A stretch of DNA of 64,000 nt from Iodobacter sp. (GTDB taxonomy: Bacteria; Pseudomonadota; Gammaproteobacteria; Burkholderiales; Chitinibacteraceae): positions 1-64,000 of the forward strand of contig NZ_JANXSO010000128.1 in the NCBI RefSeq assembly GCF_025352645.1. The letters run 5' to 3'. Made by a program: the position numbers and the translations under genes. Below the pieces are notes generated by a model. The model was not told where the DNA came from. It made no database searches and was given only the letters and a program-made list of their open reading frames with translations. This document shows positions 60,730 to 64,000 of the stretch, in pieces (position 1 is the stretch's first letter; each line of letters begins with the position of its first letter).

Positions 60730-62019
60730 GTGGCAAAAAAAACGGCGGTTTATTGGTTTCGCAATGATTTACGCATTAATGACAATCTGGCCTTAGCACA
60801 GGCATGCCTGCAGTCGGATCAACTGGCCTTGGTGTACTGCCTTGAGCCGGAAGAACATACGATCTGGGGATTTAATCGTGTAGGTCTTCACCGAAAAATT
60901 TTTCTGGCTGATACGCTGCTCGATCTGGCACGGCAATGCCAGCAAAGGGGGAGCCAGTTGCTGATTGTCGAGGGTAAGCCTGCCTTGGCTTTGCCGCGTA
61001 TTTTGCAACAGCACCAGTGTCAGACCATTTATTGCGAAGCGATTGCCGCGCCTGAAGAAATGGCGCAGATTGATTCACTGCGTGAGCAAGCCTATGAGGT
61101 TGAGGCTATCTGGCAATCGAGTTTGCTTAATCCTAGCGAATTGCCATTTTCTATCGAAGACTTACCGCAAGTCTTCACCGCTTTTCGGCAGCAGATTGAG
61201 CAAATGGGCGTGCTTGCTCCAGCACCGATGGGCTGGACTGAAAAACTCCCTGAGTTACCTAAAGCCGCGCTGGCAATCCCACAGGTTGATATAAAAGCCT
61301 GGGCAGGTATCGCGCCGATTGATAAGCGTAGTGCGTTTCCCTATGATCAGCCGCAATGGCAAGGCGGTGCAACTATGGCTTTGGCCCATGTGCAGCGGTA
61401 TTTAGCTTCGGGTTTGGCTGATCAGTATAAGCAAACACGCAACGGCTTGATTGGCTCAGATTATTCGACTAAGTTTTCGCCTTGGTTGGCAAGTGGTGCG
61501 TTATCAGCAAGGCAAATTGATCAGCAACTAAAAACGCATGAAGCAATGCATGGCGCAAACGAAAGTACGTATTGGATTTGGTTTGAGCTACTTTGGCGGG
61601 ATTATTTCAGATTTTTGCATCTGCGTTTTGGGGTGCAATTGTATTACGCCAACGGCTTAAAAGACGCTGCAACGATTTCACATCAGCCTGAGCTTTTTTT
61701 AAAGTGGTGTCTGGGTAACACGGGACAGCCTTTTATTGATGCTGGTATGCGTGAGCTGGCGGCTACTGGATATCTTTCCAACCGGATGCGGCAAAATGTG
61801 GCCAGCTTTCTGATTCATGATTTGCAATGCGATTGGCGTGCTGGCGCGGCTTGGTTTGAGTCGCTGCTGATTGATTATGATGTGTATAGCAATCAAGGTA
61901 ATTGGCTGTATCTGGCGGGATGCGGCACTGACCCAAGATCAAATCGACGGTTTAATATCGAAAAACAAATTAAAACTTATGATCCTCAGTGCGAATATTT
62001 GCATTTATGGTGCAATTAA
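60730..62019 (+). CDS. Cryptochrome CRY-DASH
   Basis: Photolyase-fold flavoprotein of 429 residues, CRY-DASH type (repair of cyclobutane dimers in single-stranded DNA, or light sensing). Signatures: VYWFRNDLRINDNLAL at the N-terminus, WGFNRVGLHRKIFLADTLLDL, GGATMALAHVQRYL, YKQTRNGLIGSDYSTKFSPW, YWIWFELLWRDYFRF, and the C-terminal GNWLYLAGCGTDPR with FNIEKQIKTYDP. GTG 60730 with GAGG upstream is preferred; a frame opening at 60652 adds 26 residues that do not look like family sequence. Inverted repeats flank the gene. Confidence 0.92.
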   Translation: MAKKTAVYWFRNDLRINDNLALAQACLQSDQLALVYCLEPEEHTIWGFNRVGLHRKIFLADTLLDLARQCQQRGSQLLIVEGKPALALPRILQQHQCQTIYCEAIAAPEEMAQIDSLREQAYEVEAIWQSSLLNPSELPFSIEDLPQVFTAFRQQIEQMGVLAPAPMGWTEKLPELPKAALAIPQVDIKAWAGIAPIDKRSAFPYDQPQWQGGATMALAHVQRYLASGLADQYKQTRNGLIGSDYSTKFSPWLASGALSARQIDQQLKTHEAMHGANESTYWIWFELLWRDYFRFLHLRFGVQLYYANGLKDAATISHQPELFLKWCLGNTGQPFIDAGMRELAATGYLSNRMRQNVASFLIHDLQCDWRAGAAWFESLLIDYDVYSNQGNWLYLAGCGTDPRSNRRFNIEKQIKTYDPQCEYLHLWCN

Positions 62020-62143
62020 CCGGATGTCAATCAAGCTAACTGATGTTACCTAGTAAGATTAAAACATCCGTCGTGCACTAAAAACACAAAAAGCACGCAC
62101 AAATATCACATGAGCATTACGCTTTTATTTATTTAAATAATTT

Positions 62144-62321
62144 CCTGATTATGCCTCTTGCTCAATAACACTAATGTAAATCGATTTGTTACCGTCGCAC
62201 TCTGTTTATGCATTTGTAGGGTGGGTAAAACCCAATCCTATCAACTTGCCATTCGTAAGGTGGGTAAACCCTGCGAGTAATACTCAATAAATATTTAATT
62301 TGAACAAGAGGCATAATCAGA
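62144..62321. mobile_element. Second, diverged MITE-like copy
   Basis: The left end is the same CCTGATTATGCC, TCTTGCTCAAT as at 10263. The right end, AACAAGAGGCATAATCAGA, keeps most of the terminal repeat with three changes. The internal part has GTAGGGTGGGTAAAACCCA and GTAAGGTGGGTAAACCCT, corresponding to the GGCGGGTG repeats of the first copy. Flanks AATAATTT and AATGTTTT are only partly alike, so any target duplication has decayed. About 178 bp, non-coding. Confidence 0.75.
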
Positions 62322-62349
62322 AATGTTTTTATTTGGTTTAATTATCTTT

Positions 62350-62459
62350 AAAATAAAATAGTTATTTAACTATTTTATTTACGAAAAATAATAAAAAACA
62401 GAGGAGGATCATTCCTATTTTATCCATTTTTTCGTGTATTGAGTGTGTTTTTTTGACGA
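62350..62459 (-). repeat. Right copy of the inverted repeat around CRY-DASH
   Basis: Reverse complement reads TCGTCAAAAAAACACACTC then CACGAAAAAATGGATAAAA, CCTCCTCTGTTTTTTATT and AAATAAAATAGTTAAATAAC, matching 60261-60361. A perfect 14-bp palindrome AAATAAAATAGTTA / TAACTATTTTATTT lies at its left end (62351-62380). The remaining 170 bases up to the kinase gene show nothing further. Confidence 0.7.
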
Positions 62460-62630
62460 AATACCTTTGGGCGTAATATCAGAACCTAGGTTGCTTTGGC
62501 CAGCGGCATTGACTCCCTCAATGAGGGGGGATGCTTTGCGACTATTGCGGGAATTACGCGCTGTGAATGTGCGAAAACTTAGGTTCTTTGTGGCTTAATA
62601 TTTCGCCATTATTGCCGCGGGGAACTTCAG

Positions 62631-64000
62631 TCACCGTAGCACCTTTCCACACAACATGCGATCAATCTGCTCTAGGGTGGCGTCTAGTTTGATGGGTTTG
62701 GTAAGGTAGGCGTCAAAACCTTTGCGCTTGGCGTGGGTGATTTCGTCGGCCCCTGCATCACCAGAAATGGCTAGCACTGGGATGAGCCGCGTTGTGCTTT
62801 GTTTGCGTAACTGCTCCAGCACGGCCGCGCCAGAGGCATCAGGCAGGTGCAGGTCTAGCAAGATTAAATCAGGCTCGGCTGAGAGGGCGAGGGCGAGGCC
62901 GGTGGCGGCGTTGCTGGCCTGAATCAATTGATATTGTGGGCGATGATACGCTATGATTTTGGCCAGTAATTGTTGCGATAAAATATCGTCTTCGATATAG
63001 AGCAAAATTTTGCTATTGAGCGGGTGCGGGGTAGCAAGGGCGGTGGTGGAGTGCAATACGGCGCAGGGTAGGTCGATCCAGAAACGGCTGCCTTGGCCGA
63101 TGCTGCTGTCCATATTGACTTCGCCACTCATAAGGTGGGCCAGCTTACGGGTAAAGGCGAGGCCGATGCCTGTGCCTTCAATCTCTATAGAGTGATCTCC
63201 CACGCGGCTAAACGGTTGAAAGAGTAAGGCTTGATCGCTCTCTGAAATACCATTGCCGGTGTCAGAAACCATGAGCCGCCAATGGGTTTCATCCGCTGCG
63301 GTAATGGTGATCTCCACGCGGCCATTGGGGCGGTTGTATTTGATGGCATTAGAGATCAGATTAAGCAGCATTTGCTTTAAGCGCCGTGCATCCACTTGGG
63401 CAATAAAACGCCCTGCACTAAGATGCGGCTCGGCCAGCTGCACTTGTTTATCGATGGCGAGCTGGCGGGTTAGCTCAAAACAATCTTGAATAATGGCGGT
63501 GAGATCAATGGGCTCGATGCGCAGCTTCATTTTTCCGGCTTCAATGCTGGCTAAATCCAGCACTTCATTGATGAGCTCGAGCAAATGCCAGCCTGCCTTG
63601 GTGATATAGTTGCCCAGCTCGTGTGCGGTGGAATCTGGTTCGCTTTCTAGTAGTTGGGCAAAGCCTAAAATGGCATTGAGCGGTGTACGCAGCTCGTGGC
63701 TCATATGCGATAAAAAATCAGATTTAGCGCGGCTGGCGGCTTGAGCCTCGTCGCGGGCAATGCGTAATTGCTCTTCGGTGGATTTAAGTGCGCTGATATC
63801 GTGCATGGTAATTAGCCGGCCAATGGCTTGTTGCTTGAGTAGCTGAGGGTGGCTGCTTAGCTCAAAAACGTGGCCATCTTTAAGCCAGCACTCAAGCTGG
63901 CCGCTATGATATGGGTCTTGATAGAGCATTTCTAACCAGCGTAAGAAGCGCGCAGGGTCTTGTAATTGGGATGCGATGTGGCTAAAGAGCGTGCTGCTAT
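62631..64000 (-). CDS. PAS-type hybrid histidine kinase, 5' end missing
   Basis: C-terminal part of a hybrid kinase; the frame remains open to the right edge of the window, so the start lies beyond it. From the visible N-side: a PAS domain end (LKDGHVFELSSHPQ, IGRLITMHDISALKSTEEQL), a coiled coil, HisKA with FLSHMSHELRTPLNAILG, HATPase (NLISNAIKYN, DTGNGISESD, GTGIGLAFTRKLA), and a C-terminal receiver with YIEDDI, ILLDLHLPDASG (phospho-Asp) and LTKPIK. There is no output domain, so phosphotransfer to another regulator is expected. Soluble part only; whether membrane helices precede the PAS domain cannot be seen. Confidence 0.93.
   Translation of the reverse strand, partial: SSTLFSHIASQLQDPARFLRWLEMLYQDPYHSGQLECWLKDGHVFELSSHPQLLKQQAIGRLITMHDISALKSTEEQLRIARDEAQAASRAKSDFLSHMSHELRTPLNAILGFAQLLESEPDSTAHELGNYITKAGWHLLELINEVLDLASIEAGKMKLRIEPIDLTAIIQDCFELTRQLAIDKQVQLAEPHLSAGRFIAQVDARRLKQMLLNLISNAIKYNRPNGRVEITITAADETHWRLMVSDTGNGISESDQALLFQPFSRVGDHSIEIEGTGIGLAFTRKLAHLMSGEVNMDSSIGQGSRFWIDLPCAVLHSTTALATPHPLNSKILLYIEDDILSQQLLAKIIAYHRPQYQLIQASNAATGLALALSAEPDLILLDLHLPDASGAAVLEQLRKQSTTRLIPVLAISGDAGADEITHAKRKGFDAYLTKPIKLDATLEQIDRMLCGKVLR

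Noticed and set aside
50588..62500. attL/attR repeat of the tRNA-Thr 3' end bounding an island
   Set aside because: I looked for the TTCGATTCCTGCCGTCGGCA end downstream and saw no copy; the island idea rests on gene content only.

Overview
The window looks like chromosomal DNA of a betaproteobacterium, most likely of the order Neisseriales (Chromobacteriaceae or Chitinibacteraceae type, for example an Iodobacter relative). This is inferred from protein flavour and gene content (VF530, DUF3016, DUF2789 and DUF3025 families, NsrR, a CRY-DASH, prmA next to a DUF3426 protein) and from a dRS3-like intergenic repeat; it is not a database result. Most genes are housekeeping or conserved accessory genes in short operons on both strands.

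Region by region. 1-6 kb: a truncated exported protein, a QseBC-like two-component pair, and an operon dsbD / Lgt-like-TlpA fusion / dsbG for periplasmic thiol reduction and isomerisation. 6-9.7 kb: VF530, NsrR with a probable self-operator, a Cra-like LacI regulator, a GST, yjdM and a cold-shock gene. 9.8-10.4 kb: a twice-frameshifted PaaI-type thioesterase relic beside a MITE-like element with a perfect 8-bp target duplication. 10.6-13.2 kb: metNIQ methionine importer. 13.5-16.3 kb: a large 7TM hybrid kinase with REC and HPt. 16.8-18.7 kb: a two-gene operon of a haem-type MpaB/Lcp-like oxygenase (DUF2236) and a seven-helix membrane protein resembling the Pyr4/PaxB transmembrane terpene cyclases. 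This is the most unusual pair in the window. 18.7-24.4 kb: small conserved proteins, recQ and a catalase with a possible 21-codon leader. 24.6-36.7 kb: an ImpA-like lipoprotein protease, comEC, a GST, a UbiH-family monooxygenase with dsbC, rlmF and several DUFs. 36.9-40.3 kb: tpx beside a Tpx paralogue that has lost both catalytic cysteines, then DUF3426 and prmA. 40.6-50.2 kb: haemerythrin, yajC-secD-secF, dedA-bioC-bioD, sco, ycgR, an SDR protein and a ferredoxin-reductase.

50.25-62.5 kb reads as an accessory repair/defence segment downstream of three identical tRNA-Thr(UGU) genes. It holds a sigma54-type promoter, rtcB2-prfH (rescue and re-ligation of cleaved decoding-centre rRNA), a small membrane protein coupled to a 1756-residue transglutaminase-like/DUF4011/SF1 helicase/nuclease protein, a DUF2256 gene overlapping an Fe-S (6-4) type photolyase, and a CRY-DASH bracketed by imperfect inverted repeats of about 100 bp. 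A second copy of the MITE-like element lies at 62.1 kb. The window ends inside a PAS hybrid kinase.

Themes: redox and oxidative-stress biology recurs (DsbC, DsbD, DsbG, TlpA, two Tpx-family proteins, catalase, NsrR, two GSTs, haemerythrin, SCO), followed by nucleic-acid repair (RecQ, RtcB2-PrfH, two photolyase-family proteins). All functions are read from motifs and remembered family features. Starts were adjusted where a Shine-Dalgarno or a 4-bp overlap favoured a particular codon.
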